A DNA stretch of 64,000 nt from assembly GCF_025717535.1 (NCBI RefSeq), contig NZ_JAJIRO010000003.1, forward strand, positions 620,001-684,000. Direction: 5' to 3'. Source of the stretch: Paucibacter sp. Y2R2-4. GTDB taxonomy: Bacteria; Pseudomonadota; Gammaproteobacteria; Burkholderiales; Burkholderiaceae_C. Shown here one piece after another: positions 7,528 through 16,931 of this stretch; position 1 is the first letter of the stretch, and each line of letters opens with the position of its first letter. The notes beneath the pieces are model-generated. The model made no database searches, was not told the DNA's origin, and was given only the letters and a program-made list of their open reading frames with translations. The position numbers and the translations under genes are program-made.

Positions 7528-10023
7528 TCAGCGTGCAGCCGGTTTGGGTTCCCCCAAATAGTGGCGCAGCCATTGGCGCATTTCCCACTGTACATGTCCG
7601 GCCGATTCGCGGGCGTTGTACCCGTGGGCTTCGAGCGGCAGCAGCACATAACGTACGGTGCCACCGGTGCCCACCATGGCTTGATAGAGGCGCTCGCTCT
7701 GCAGCGCCGGTGTGCCCGAGCGGTTGTCGGTTTCGCCGTGAATCAGCAGCAGCGGCTCCTTGATCTGATTCGCATACAAAAAGGGCGAGAGCTTCAGATA
7801 GGTATCGCGGGCCTCCCAGAGCGAGCGTCGTTCGCTTTGGAAGCCAAACGGTGTGAGGGTGCGGTTGTAGGCGCCGCTGCGGGCGATGCCGACCTTGAAG
7901 AGGTCGGTGTGGGCCAGCAGATTGACGGCCATGAAGGCGCCGTAGCTGTGGCCGCCAATGGCCACACGCTTGGGGTCGGTGACGCCCAGTTCCTCGGCTT
8001 TCTCGATGATGGCGCGCGCACTCAGGGTGATCTGCTCGACGAACTCATCGTTGACCGTTTTGGCGTCGCCGACGATGGGCATGGTGGCGTCGTTCAGCAC
8101 CACATAACCTTCCAAGGCGAGCAGCACCGGGCTGATGCCGCTGAAATTGGGGAAGCGGTTCGGTGAGCCACTGACCTGGCCGGCTAGCGCCGCGTCATTG
8201 AACTCCAGCGGGTAGGCCCAGACCAAGGTGGGGCGCGCCTCGCCGTCTTTGTAGTCAGGCGGCAGATACATCCAGAAGGACATCTCGACCCCGTCATCGC
8301 GCTTGAAATGCACCAGCTCGCGACGAATCTTGCGCAGCAAAGGAGGGCTGTTAGGCGCTTGAGTTAGGGCGACGGAGCGCGCCGCAGCAGGGGTGGCCAC
8401 CGCATTGCTCCCCAGGACTTGCAGATGCAAGCTGGGGGCGCTGTTGATGCTTTCGTGCAGGGTCAGCAGCTGATTGCCGGGCAGCAGGTCAAGGGGCTGT
8501 TCAAAGAGCTTGTCGCTGGACTGAAACAGGCGCTGGCTGCTGCCATCGCGCAGCGAAAGCCGGTCCAGAAAGGGGCGGTCGCCCTTGGGGCTGGCGCCCT
8601 GGCCCAGCATCAGCAAGGCGCCGCCCTGAGTTTGCGCCAGCGCGCGGCCGCGCTGCGGGTCTGTGCGTATCAAGGGCGTGCCAGGGTGGCGGTAACGCTC
8701 ACGCAGGGCGTGTTCAAACAAGGTGCTGACGCTGCCGCCGCGCAACATCAGCAGATAGCTGCGGGTCCAGGCGCGCAAGGGGTCTTCTTCGCTCAGCAGC
8801 GCCTGTTGGCCATCGTCCAGAAAACGCATGCCGCTGAAGCGATTTGGGATGCGCAGCAGCTCCTGCGCCTCGCCGGTGTAGGGCGGGTCCAGGCGCATCA
8901 AACGATCGCGGTGCGGCGCACGGGTGGCGGGGTTGCCGCCGTCCAGAGCCTCCACCCAGAACACCGCGCCATCTCGGTTGGGTGAAGCAAAAAACAGGCG
9001 CGGACCGGGCAGCACCCCGTTGATGGCGACGCCGCGTTTGAGCGGCAGGCGGGCGATTTCGCGCAAGACGCTGCCATCGGCGCGCCGAACCTCCACCACC
9101 TGCGGGAAGTCGTCCCAGGTCAGGCTGTAGCTGAAGGGGCGGGTGATGCGCTCGGTCAGCAGCGTGTCTTCATCGCCGATGCTGGCCACGCTGAAGAACA
9201 GGGCCGGCGCACCGAGCTTTTTGCTTTGCAGGGATTGCAGATGCACGCGGGTCAGCTGCGACAGCGCATAGTGCTCCAGCAAGGCTTCGTCATACGGCGA
9301 GTTCAGCAAGTCGGCATAGGTGCGCTCGGGCGAGGCGCGGCCGCTGCTCTCACGGACCACCGGCGCGTTGGGCACCTTGGGTTCTTGCGGGGCCTTGCCG
9401 CGTTTGTCCGGCACGGCCAATAACACCAGTTCTTGCGGGCTCAGCCAGGCCAGCTCACCTTGGCTGAGCACATTGTTCAGTTTGAGACCGGGCACGCGGC
9501 GCAGCTGGCCGCTGGCGCTGTCGCCGACCCAGAGTTCATTGCTCTGGGCCCCACGTCGCTCCAGCAGAAAGCGCTGGCCGTCGGGTGCCCAGCTGAAGCT
9601 GTGGAAGTAGCCGCCATCGGCGGCGTTGGCCGCACCCAATTCAACAATGCGCTCGGGCGCTTGAGGATTGAGCAAGGGGCGCAGGCGCAGGCTTTGAATC
9701 GCGCTGGTTTGGCTGGGCTGGCCCGTCGCTTCGTCGAAGCGCAGGCCGGCGAGCTTGCGGGTCGGCCGGGCCAATTCCGCCAGGCTGCTGAAGCGCCGCG
9801 GCTCCAGCAGGGCCAGCGTGTGTTTGTCCGGTGAAATGAGGTGTTTGGGCAGGGCTGGCGCATCCAGCAACTCCCGCACGGCCTTGCTCGGCTGTTGGTA
9901 AACCACAGACTGTGGCGCCGCCTGCAAGCTCAGGCTGCAAGCGATCAAACCCAGCGCCATCAGGCTTAGGACGCTGCGAATACGACAAAGACGGGAGCGC
10001 AAGATGGTGGACAGCTCAAACAC
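7528..10023 (-). CDS. Exported S9 family (prolyl oligopeptidase-type) serine peptidase
   Basis: A secreted serine peptidase of about 831 residues with an N-terminal beta-propeller-like region and a C-terminal alpha/beta-hydrolase domain. The nucleophile motif is GGHSYGAFM (Ser near residue 692), the acid is in GETDNRSG (near 764) and the base in LEAHGYN (near 799). An N-terminal hydrophobic stretch ending SLQAAP is a signal peptide, so the enzyme acts in the periplasm or outside. The start is uncertain: GTG at 10023 gives a normal positively charged signal peptide, TTG at 10092 would add 23 residues, and ATG at 9960 would cut into the signal. The family includes acylaminoacyl-peptidase-like and glutamyl-endopeptidase-like enzymes; specificity cannot be read. 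Confidence 0.88.
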   Translation of the reverse strand: MFELSTILRSRLCRIRSVLSLMALGLIACSLSLQAAPQSVVYQQPSKAVRELLDAPALPKHLISPDKHTLALLEPRRFSSLAELARPTRKLAGLRFDEATGQPSQTSAIQSLRLRPLLNPQAPERIVELGAANAADGGYFHSFSWAPDGQRFLLERRGAQSNELWVGDSASGQLRRVPGLKLNNVLSQGELAWLSPQELVLLAVPDKRGKAPQEPKVPNAPVVRESSGRASPERTYADLLNSPYDEALLEHYALSQLTRVHLQSLQSKKLGAPALFFSVASIGDEDTLLTERITRPFSYSLTWDDFPQVVEVRRADGSVLREIARLPLKRGVAINGVLPGPRLFFASPNRDGAVFWVEALDGGNPATRAPHRDRLMRLDPPYTGEAQELLRIPNRFSGMRFLDDGQQALLSEEDPLRAWTRSYLLMLRGGSVSTLFEHALRERYRHPGTPLIRTDPQRGRALAQTQGGALLMLGQGASPKGDRPFLDRLSLRDGSSQRLFQSSDKLFEQPLDLLPGNQLLTLHESINSAPSLHLQVLGSNAVATPAAARSVALTQAPNSPPLLRKIRRELVHFKRDDGVEMSFWMYLPPDYKDGEARPTLVWAYPLEFNDAALAGQVSGSPNRFPNFSGISPVLLALEGYVVLNDATMPIVGDAKTVNDEFVEQITLSARAIIEKAEELGVTDPKRVAIGGHSYGAFMAVNLLAHTDLFKVGIARSGAYNRTLTPFGFQSERRSLWEARDTYLKLSPFLYANQIKEPLLLIHGETDNRSGTPALQSERLYQAMVGTGGTVRYVLLPLEAHGYNARESAGHVQWEMRQWLRHYLGEPKPAAR

Positions 10024-10114
10024 GGAGTAAGGAGGGCGAGGCCAGGCCGGGCTCAGCCGCAGCGAGCGAGAAAGCGTATCAGATCGGCACAATTCATGGC
10101 CTGCTCACGCGCAT

Positions 10115-11071
10115 TCATCCGCCCAGCGACCCGGCCAACAGCGAGAAGCTCAAAAAAGCCAGCAAGGTGGAGCTCAGGATGATGCGCGCCACCCGGCCAT
10201 TGTCGGCGCCATAGCGCTCGGCCAGCATGGCGACATTGCTGGCGCTGGGCAGGGCGGCGGCCAAGGTCAAGATGCTCAAGTCGAACTGAGCCAAGGGCGC
10301 GCCCACGCTTTGTGCCGCCAGGCCTATGCCCATGACCAAGGCTGGATGCAGGATCAATTTGAGCAAGGCCACCGGCAAGTACTGCGCCATCGGCGTGCGG
10401 CTGTGGGCATGCTGGCCGGCGCGCCAAAGCACCGCGCCAATGGTGAACAAGGCCACCGGCGTGGCGGCATCGCCCAGCATTTTGATGACGCTGGCGAGCG
10501 GGCCGGGCAAGGTCCAGCCCAGTGCGGCCACACCAAGCCCGGCGGCGATGGCCCAGGGCAGTGGGTTGGACAGCGCGCCGCGCAGCGCTTGGATGCACGC
10601 CTGCCGAGCATTGCCGGGGCCGGCGTCATGGGCGCGCGCCAGAGCAATGCACAGAGAGCTGGTGAAGAACAGGTCGATCAAGATGGTGCAGATGACCGGC
10701 CCGGCCGCCGCTTCGCCGCGCAGGGCCACCAAGAGCGGTACCCCCATGAAGCCGGTATTCGGGAAGGCGGCTACCAAGGCGCCAAAGGCCGCGTCTTTCA
10801 GCCCCAAGCGAGGCGAGCGGGTCAGGGTGATGGTCAGTGCCACCATCAGCAGGGCCACCAAGAGGTAGAGCCCCAGCAGCCAGGGATTCAGCAAGGTCGC
10901 TAAGGGGGTGCTGAGGCCGAAGCGGAAGAGCAAGCAGGGCAGGGCGAAGAACAGCACAAAACCATTCAAGCCCGGGATCGCCTCTTCGGCCAGCACGCCA
11001 CGCTGCGCCGCCAGGTAGCCACACAGCACCAGGGCGAAAAAAGGCAGGGTGACGGCGAAGATGGATTGCAT
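10115..11071 (-). CDS. AEC family transporter (auxin efflux carrier/malonate-type)
   Basis: A 318-residue integral membrane protein with about ten hydrophobic helices in two five-helix halves, matching the length and pattern of the bacterial AEC family (PF03547). It has the family's N-terminal FALVLCGYLAAQRG and the glycine-containing helix FPNTGFMGVPLLVAL. Members export or import small organic acids such as malonate or amino-acid-like compounds; the substrate here is unknown. It stands alone: the S9 peptidase lies downstream on the same strand with about 90 bases between, and the pseudokinase is divergent. Confidence 0.88.
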   Translation of the reverse strand: MQSIFAVTLPFFALVLCGYLAAQRGVLAEEAIPGLNGFVLFFALPCLLFRFGLSTPLATLLNPWLLGLYLLVALLMVALTITLTRSPRLGLKDAAFGALVAAFPNTGFMGVPLLVALRGEAAAGPVICTILIDLFFTSSLCIALARAHDAGPGNARQACIQALRGALSNPLPWAIAAGLGVAALGWTLPGPLASVIKMLGDAATPVALFTIGAVLWRAGQHAHSRTPMAQYLPVALLKLILHPALVMGIGLAAQSVGAPLAQFDLSILTLAAALPSASNVAMLAERYGADNGRVARIILSSTLLAFLSFSLLAGSLGG

Positions 11072-11276
11072 GGCGGCCCGCAGTATCTCAAGTGCGCCTT
11101 GCTGGCGGCTGAATGCTGAGCCAGGCCGATTCGCAGCTTGCTTGCTGTGCCTGAGCCCTTCACTGGGCCAAGAAATTCACGGACTTGCGTGAGCGATTGC
11201 GCATCACCCCCGGATTACGGGGGCCTGCATGGGGCCGAATGGCGGGCCCGTCCCCTACCATCCCGGCATAAACCCT

Positions 11277-12626
11277 ATGCGCATGCCCGAACTCGCTCTC
11301 CCCCCACCCGCGTCCCAAGCTTTGCTGCGCGAAGGCGCTGCCCTGGGCGTCTGGCGCTTGTGCGCCGCCCTGCATGGCCGCGAAGCGACCCAAAGCGGTC
11401 AGTGGTACAGCGCCAAACATGCCTTGGCCGCGGATCAACGCTGCAATGTGCTGGTCTTGCCGCGCAGCGAGCGCGCCGCCGGCATCATGCTGCGCTTCGG
11501 TGATTTGGCCGGAGAGATGGGCCATTTGGATCATCCCGTCATCAAGGTGCCGACCGACAGCGGCGTCACCAATGATGGCCAACCTTATATGATTTTTGCG
11601 GCCGCCGAGGGCCAGCCCATTGCGCGGGCCTGCACCTCGCTGCCTTTGCGCGAGCGCCTGCAACTGATCGTTCAGCTCTGCGACGCGCTGCGTCATGCCC
11701 ATCAACAAGGCTGGCTGCTGGCCGAGATCGACCCCGCCATGCTCTGGGTGGACTCCAGCCGCAAGCTCAGCCTGATGGCCATGGGTCTCTTGCCCATGCC
11801 CGATCCGGCCGATCCTTTTGAGCGCGGTCAGAGCCTGGGCTCGGCGCCAGGATTCGCCAGCCCCGAGACCCTGGCCGGCGATCCGCCAAGCCTGGTCAGC
11901 GAGGTCTACGGCGTCGGTGCTTTGATGTGTTTGTTGGTTGACGGGCGCTTGCCCAGCCAGTTCGGTGCCGACCCCGAAGCGGCCTCGCCGGCGTCTTCAT
12001 GGCCGGGTTTGTCGGCGGTAGAACGCTTCAGCCTGGATGCTTTGTGCGCCAAGGCCGTAGCGCCGCGTGCCAGCCGTCGCCACGCCGGGGTCGAGGCCTT
12101 GGCGGAAGACTTGCGCGCCTGGCTGGCCGGAGAGAATCATTCGGCGCTGGCTTTGACGCCCATGCCTGCAACCGCCGCGTCGATGGAACGCGAGTCTGAT
12201 GTGGCGACTTGGCCGCCGCAAACCCACCCGCTCAAAAAAGCGGCTGGAGCGGTGGCGGTCTTGGCCAGCTTGGCCGGTCTGTCTTGGGGCGCTTGGCAAG
12301 GCCTGCAAGTTTGGCAACAGTCGCAGACCACAGCGACACATAGCGCGCTGACCACGCCGTCAGCGGGCCGGCCCAGCATGAGCCCAAACACGACTTCGGC
12401 GATACCCGCCAAGAAGTCAGCGCCGCTTGTCAGCACGCTTGAGAAGTCGCCTCAGAACGCCAGCCATGCGGCTTCGGCAGGCGCGGCTTCTTTGCCGGCG
12501 ACTGTGTCAACGGCACCCAAGGCGCAAGCCCCGGTGAAGCTTAAGCCGGAATTGCTGGCGCAGGAAAGCGCGCGGCCCGTCACCCAAGCCAGCGTTCAGA
12601 GCACGGAAAAAGCGGCCAGCGAGTAA
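11277..12626 (+). CDS. Membrane-anchored protein kinase-like protein (probable pseudokinase)
   Basis: A protein of about 449 residues with the layout of a bacterial Ser/Thr kinase but degenerate catalytic motifs. The C-lobe pattern (LRHAHQQGWLLAEIDP) aligns with the catalytic loop, yet the HRD aspartate and the K-x-x-N pair are absent. The DFG position reads LSLMAMG and no Gly-rich loop is evident. An APE-like segment (FASPETLAGDPP) and the following EVYGVGALMCLLVDG helix remain. A membrane helix lies near residues 322-343, followed by an Ala/Ser/Thr/Pro/Lys-rich tail, presumably periplasmic. ATG 11277 was chosen over 11229, whose extra 16 residues look non-coding; ATG 11283 is also possible. 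It is likely a binding or scaffold pseudokinase; no partner gene is adjacent. Confidence 0.75.
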   Translation: MRMPELALPPPASQALLREGAALGVWRLCAALHGREATQSGQWYSAKHALAADQRCNVLVLPRSERAAGIMLRFGDLAGEMGHLDHPVIKVPTDSGVTNDGQPYMIFAAAEGQPIARACTSLPLRERLQLIVQLCDALRHAHQQGWLLAEIDPAMLWVDSSRKLSLMAMGLLPMPDPADPFERGQSLGSAPGFASPETLAGDPPSLVSEVYGVGALMCLLVDGRLPSQFGADPEAASPASSWPGLSAVERFSLDALCAKAVAPRASRRHAGVEALAEDLRAWLAGENHSALALTPMPATAASMERESDVATWPPQTHPLKKAAGAVAVLASLAGLSWGAWQGLQVWQQSQTTATHSALTTPSAGRPSMSPNTTSAIPAKKSAPLVSTLEKSPQNASHAASAGAASLPATVSTAPKAQAPVKLKPELLAQESARPVTQASVQSTEKAASE

Positions 12627-12681
12627 TCAGACCGCGAAGACACGGACCGCGAATTCACGGCCAGCCAACTGGCCGCCGACT

Positions 12682-14229
12682 TCAAACTGGCTGAGCACCG
12701 GCCCGGCCGGCTTCCACCGCGAAGCGCGCCGACACGTCCACCGGACTGGCCGCATCCCAGAGTTCGCGCACCGAACGCAACTCCACCTCCAGGCGCTCAC
12801 TTCGCAAGGCGAAGCTCATATAGCCATGCTGGTCGCTGCGGCCATAGCGCAAATGCGGGTTGTGACCCATGGCCTTGCTGACGCGGGCTTGGTCCAGGCC
12901 CTGGCTGCTGATGGAGGTGCCACAGAACTCGGTGGCGATCACCGGGCTGGCTGGGTCAGCAAAGTCCAGCTTCAGGTCGGCCACATAGTTGGCATGCACA
13001 TCGCCGCCCAAGACCACCGCGTTTTGCGGCTTGGCGGCTTGCATATCGCGCAACAAGCGCTCACGGGCGGCGGGGTAGCCGTCCCAGCCATCGGTCCAAT
13101 ATACCGGGCTTTGTGCCGGGTCGGCCTGCCAGTTCATGCGCGCCATCAAGGTCTGCTGCGCCAAAAGATTCCAGGGGCGGCTGCTGTCCCAACTCTGGGC
13201 CAAACGCATTTCTTGAGCGGCGCCCAGCAGGCTGCGGCGCGGGTCCAGGAAGTCCGGGCACTCTTTCACCGAGAGGGTGTTGGAACCTCCACGGCCCGGC
13301 TTGGGGCAGACCTGCGGATCGCGCCACTGGCGGTCGTCCACCGTGATGATGCGCGCCAATTGGCCCCAGTCATAGCGGCTGAACAGGCGGAGATCACTGC
13401 CGCGTGGGCGCATCGCCTTGGTGAAGGGCATGTGCTCCCAATAAGCTTTGGCGGCGGCGATGCGACGTTGCGGGAAGTCGGCTTCCAGGCCTTGTGAATG
13501 GTCACCGGCCCAGTCGTTGTCGACCTCGTGGTCGTCCCAGATGATGATCCAGGGCGCGCGCGCATGCATGGCTTGCAAGGCCGGGTCGCTCTTGTACTGG
13601 GCATAACGCTGGCGATAGTCAGACAAGCTGCGGCACAAACCGCCATGGTGCACACGGGGCGAGGGCCCGCTGGCCGAGGCGTTCGAAACCGACGCGTACT
13701 CATAGATGTAGTCGCCCATAAAGAGCACCAGATCCAGATCTTGTCGTGCCATATCGGCCCAAGCGGCATAACGGCCATGGTCCCAGCGCTGGCAAGAGGC
13801 GATAGCAAAACGCAGCTGCTGTACCTTGGCATCGGCTTGCGGGGAGGTGCGTGTGCGGCCGACGCTGCTGCGTGCGCCCAGGGCGCTGAAGCGGTACCAA
13901 TACCAACGGTCTGGTTTCAGTCCGCTGGGCTCGGCATGCACGCTATGGGCATCGGCCTCGACCGCCATCTCGCTGCCGCGCGCCACGATGCGCTGGAAGG
14001 CCTCGTCCTCGGCCAACTCCCACTGCACCTCGGCTTGCGGCGGCAGGTCGGAGCCGGTCAGGCGCGTCCACAGCACCAAGCTGTCGGCACGCGGGCAGCC
14101 CGAGGCCAAGCCCAAGGCAAAACGCTGCGCGGCGTCCGCGGCGAAGGCATGGCGAATGAAGAGCGGAGCGCTGCCGGCGGCCAGGGCGGCTTGCAGCAGT
14201 TGGCGACGTTGAGGTTGGCGTGCTGTCAT
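12682..14229 (-). CDS. Tat-exported PhoD-like alkaline phosphatase D family protein
   Basis: A metallophosphatase of about 515 residues of the PhoD class. The N-terminus has a twin-arginine signal (RRQLLQAALAAG) followed by a hydrophobic stretch and an AxA-like cleavage site (HAFAAD). The core carries GDYIYEY, a DDHEVDNDWAGD metal-binding segment, DDRQWRD and GGDVHANYV, as expected for the Ca/Fe-dependent PhoD fold. The likely role is periplasmic hydrolysis of phosphodiesters or monoesters for phosphate supply. The ATG at 14229 places the RR near residue 9; an in-frame ATG at 14262 is also possible. It is divergent from the O-antigen-ligase-like gene. No pho-box was recognised with confidence. 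Confidence 0.9.
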   Translation of the reverse strand: MTARQPQRRQLLQAALAAGSAPLFIRHAFAADAAQRFALGLASGCPRADSLVLWTRLTGSDLPPQAEVQWELAEDEAFQRIVARGSEMAVEADAHSVHAEPSGLKPDRWYWYRFSALGARSSVGRTRTSPQADAKVQQLRFAIASCQRWDHGRYAAWADMARQDLDLVLFMGDYIYEYASVSNASASGPSPRVHHGGLCRSLSDYRQRYAQYKSDPALQAMHARAPWIIIWDDHEVDNDWAGDHSQGLEADFPQRRIAAAKAYWEHMPFTKAMRPRGSDLRLFSRYDWGQLARIITVDDRQWRDPQVCPKPGRGGSNTLSVKECPDFLDPRRSLLGAAQEMRLAQSWDSSRPWNLLAQQTLMARMNWQADPAQSPVYWTDGWDGYPAARERLLRDMQAAKPQNAVVLGGDVHANYVADLKLDFADPASPVIATEFCGTSISSQGLDQARVSKAMGHNPHLRYGRSDQHGYMSFALRSERLEVELRSVRELWDAASPVDVSARFAVEAGRAGAQPV

Positions 14230-14381
14230 GGGAAGTGGGCTCGTACGGATGGGCGTCAGCATAACGAATGAGCCCGCGAGTGAAGAAATCGTGACAGTGC
14301 CAGAGCCACTGCCCGCGCCGCTATGATCCGCCGCCGGCCGCGCTCAGGTGGCCGCGCCATGTGACCCAGGATGACTTCTGC

Positions 14382-16931
14382 ATGATCAAGCCCAGTCGCA
14401 ATCACAAGAGCAAGAGCTACAACAAAAGCAGTCGCAGCTCCAATCTGTGGGCCTGGCCCATGGCGGCCCTCAGTGCCACGGCCGGCCTGGCTCTGGCGGC
14501 TCACTACCCTTTGTCGCCGACGGCCGCCATCGTCTTGTTCTTGCTGGCTTCTGGCTTGGCCTGGCGCTTTTGGACGCTGACGCCCTGGGCGCTCGCGATC
14601 TTGCCTGTCATCGGCCTGGCCCCTTGGACCGGTTGGATCACCTTTGAAGAGCTGGACCTCTTGGTGCTGGCCTGTGCTGCGGGGGGTTATGTCGCGCTGG
14701 GACTGGGCGCCGGCATCAAGGATTCAGTATCCAGCTGGCGTCGCCCCTTGAGTTTTTCTGCAGGGGTGTGGATCTTGATGCTGGCCTTTGCCGGCTCGGT
14801 CTTGCTGTCTATTGAGCGCGGCTTTGCCGATGCGGGTGGTTTCCAGTTTGGCTGGTACCAGGGCTATCACGAGGCGATGAACAGCCTGCGTCTGGGCAAG
14901 AGCTATTTGATGGCGCTGTGGTTGCTGCCTTTGTGGTTGCGCGCGGCGGCGTCGCGGCCGCAGCAGTTCAGCGATGGCTTGCTTCTGGGCGTGTCCTCCT
15001 TGCTGGCGCTGGCCAGCGCGGCGGCTTTGTGGGAACGGGTGGCATTCCCTGGTTTGATGAACTTCTCCAGCGACTACCGCAGCACCGCGCTGTTCTGGGA
15101 AATGCATGTGGGTGGCGCCGCTTTTGATGGTTGCTTGGCCATCGCCATGCCGTTTGCGCTGCATTTCCTGATGCGCGCCCGCAAGGCCCAGAGTTTTGTC
15201 ATCGCTATGGCCTTGATGCTCTTGGCCACTTATGCCAGTTTGACCACCTTCTCTCGCGGTGTGTATCTGGCGGTCCCGCTGAGTGTGGCGGTCTATGTCG
15301 CTTTGCGTTATGCGCAGTCGCGGGCATCGGATTCGCCAAATCAGACTTCCTCTGGTGCAGGTCCGAATTTGCCGCTGCTGGGCGGCTTGCTGATGGTGGG
15401 GGGCTATGGCGCTGCGGCGCTCATGATGTTCATGGCTGGCGGTTACCGCGCTTTGCTGGCGCTCTTGGGCGTCAGCCTGATCTTTGTCTTGATGCCACCT
15501 CGCCTTTTGCAGGCGCGACGCTCGCAAGGCGTGGCCAGCTTGGCGCTGGGTGCCTTGATTGCGCTGCCTTTGGCTGCGCTGTGCTGGAGCGTTTCAGCGC
15601 ATGTGCCCAAGGCGGCCTACGGCCTTTACGCCTTGGTGTTTGTCATGGCGCTCGGCCTGCGCTGGTGGCCGCGGCCGGGCCGTTCGCAGCTGCTCTACGC
15701 TTGCGCTGTGGACACCTTGTGGTTCTGGCTCTTGGCCAGCAGCGTCATCGTGGCGGACTACTGGGCTGAGGGGCAAAGCCTGCGTTTGGCCGCAGCGGCG
15801 ATGGCGATCCCGGCGCTTGTGGCCGTGCTGATGCGGATGTGGCCAAGTTTGTGGCCGTTTGCGCAACTCTCGGGCTTGGCAGGCTGGCGCGCCCGCGCCG
15901 GGCTTTTCGGTGCGGTCGTCTTGTTGATGGCGGTGATCTCTACGCTGATGGCTGGCTCCTATATGCGCGACCGAAGCGCCACTTCGGGCGGCGATATGCA
16001 GGTTCGCCTGGAGCATTGGCGGCAGGGCATTTCGATGCTGCACACGCCGACCGAGCGCTGGTTGGGCAAGGGCAGTGGCCGTTTTGTGGCCAACCACTTC
16101 TTCATTGGCCCTCAGTCGGAGCAAACCGGCGACTACCGACTCAAAACCGAGAATGGCCGCAACTATCTATTGCTGACGGCGGGTAAGCATGTGCAGGGTT
16201 GGGGGGAGATGTTCCGCATCAGCCAGCGCATCAGCGCGCCGCAGGGGGCCTCCCGCCTGAAGCTCACCTTGCGGGTCAAGCAAGACATGGGTCTGCACAC
16301 CGAGGTTTGCGAAAAGCACCTGCTCTACAACGAAGACTGTTTGATCAAGCAGACCTACTTCAAAGCGCAGACCGGCGGCTGGCAAACCCTGGACGTCGAC
16401 TTGGGTTCAAGCCGACCCATGGGCGGCGACTGGTACGCGCCGCGCCTGATTGCGTTCTCTGTGGCGGTGGAAACACCCGGTGCGGCGGTGGAGATCGCTG
16501 AGATGCAACTCACTGACAGCCGCGGCGAGCCCTTGCTGAAGAACGGCGACTTCAGCGCCGAAATGGCGCATTGGTTCTTCTCCAGTGACCGCCACCACAT
16601 GCCCTGGCACATCAAGCAAATGGCCCTGCATGTCTGGTTCGATCAGGGCCTGCTGGGCCTGGGTCTGCTGAGCGTGCTGGTGGGACTGGCCCTGGTTCGT
16701 CTCAGTTTTGGGCGCGGCCGTGGGCACGAGCTCGCGCCAGCGGTGGCGGCGGGGCTGGTGGGCTTTTTGGTGGTGGGCTTGTTCGACAGCTTGCTGGATG
16801 CTCCGCGCATGGCCTTCTTGTTCTACCTGATGACCTTGCTGGGCCTGGGCTTGCGCGGCACGCCGACTACGCCGTCGGACCCTGCCGATGCAGCCTCAGT
16901 CCGGAGTCCTCACCCCCCATTGCCGCGCTAA
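14382..16931 (+). CDS. O-antigen ligase/polysaccharide polymerase-like membrane protein with large soluble insertion
   Basis: A polytopic membrane protein of about 849 residues. Many hydrophobic helices span residues 20-530, and the Wzy/WaaL family segment TTFSRGVYLAVPL lies near residue 290. A second family motif, WLGKGSGRF, follows near residue 561. A soluble stretch of roughly 150-200 residues then precedes the last membrane helices (WFDQGLLGLGLLSVL onward). That stretch is rich in beta-strand patterning and looks like a sugar-binding jelly roll (LLKNGDFSAEMAHW resembles CBM-type openings). Most WaaL/Wzy relatives are about 400-480 residues, so this is a long variant. The substrate is unknown and no other polysaccharide genes adjoin. 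The start at 14382 was preferred to a GTG at 14361. Its 3' end overlaps the convergent binding-protein gene by 36 bases. Confidence 0.8.
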   Translation: MIKPSRNHKSKSYNKSSRSSNLWAWPMAALSATAGLALAAHYPLSPTAAIVLFLLASGLAWRFWTLTPWALAILPVIGLAPWTGWITFEELDLLVLACAAGGYVALGLGAGIKDSVSSWRRPLSFSAGVWILMLAFAGSVLLSIERGFADAGGFQFGWYQGYHEAMNSLRLGKSYLMALWLLPLWLRAAASRPQQFSDGLLLGVSSLLALASAAALWERVAFPGLMNFSSDYRSTALFWEMHVGGAAFDGCLAIAMPFALHFLMRARKAQSFVIAMALMLLATYASLTTFSRGVYLAVPLSVAVYVALRYAQSRASDSPNQTSSGAGPNLPLLGGLLMVGGYGAAALMMFMAGGYRALLALLGVSLIFVLMPPRLLQARRSQGVASLALGALIALPLAALCWSVSAHVPKAAYGLYALVFVMALGLRWWPRPGRSQLLYACAVDTLWFWLLASSVIVADYWAEGQSLRLAAAAMAIPALVAVLMRMWPSLWPFAQLSGLAGWRARAGLFGAVVLLMAVISTLMAGSYMRDRSATSGGDMQVRLEHWRQGISMLHTPTERWLGKGSGRFVANHFFIGPQSEQTGDYRLKTENGRNYLLLTAGKHVQGWGEMFRISQRISAPQGASRLKLTLRVKQDMGLHTEVCEKHLLYNEDCLIKQTYFKAQTGGWQTLDVDLGSSRPMGGDWYAPRLIAFSVAVETPGAAVEIAEMQLTDSRGEPLLKNGDFSAEMAHWFFSSDRHHMPWHIKQMALHVWFDQGLLGLGLLSVLVGLALVRLSFGRGRGHELAPAVAAGLVGFLVVGLFDSLLDAPRMAFLFYLMTLLGLGLRGTPTTPSDPADAASVRSPHPPLPR

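Noticed and set aside
12659-12674. Inverted repeat GGCCAG-CCAA-CTGGCC between the pseudokinase and PhoD genes
   Set aside because: Only six pairs and no T tract on either strand; not enough for a terminator call.
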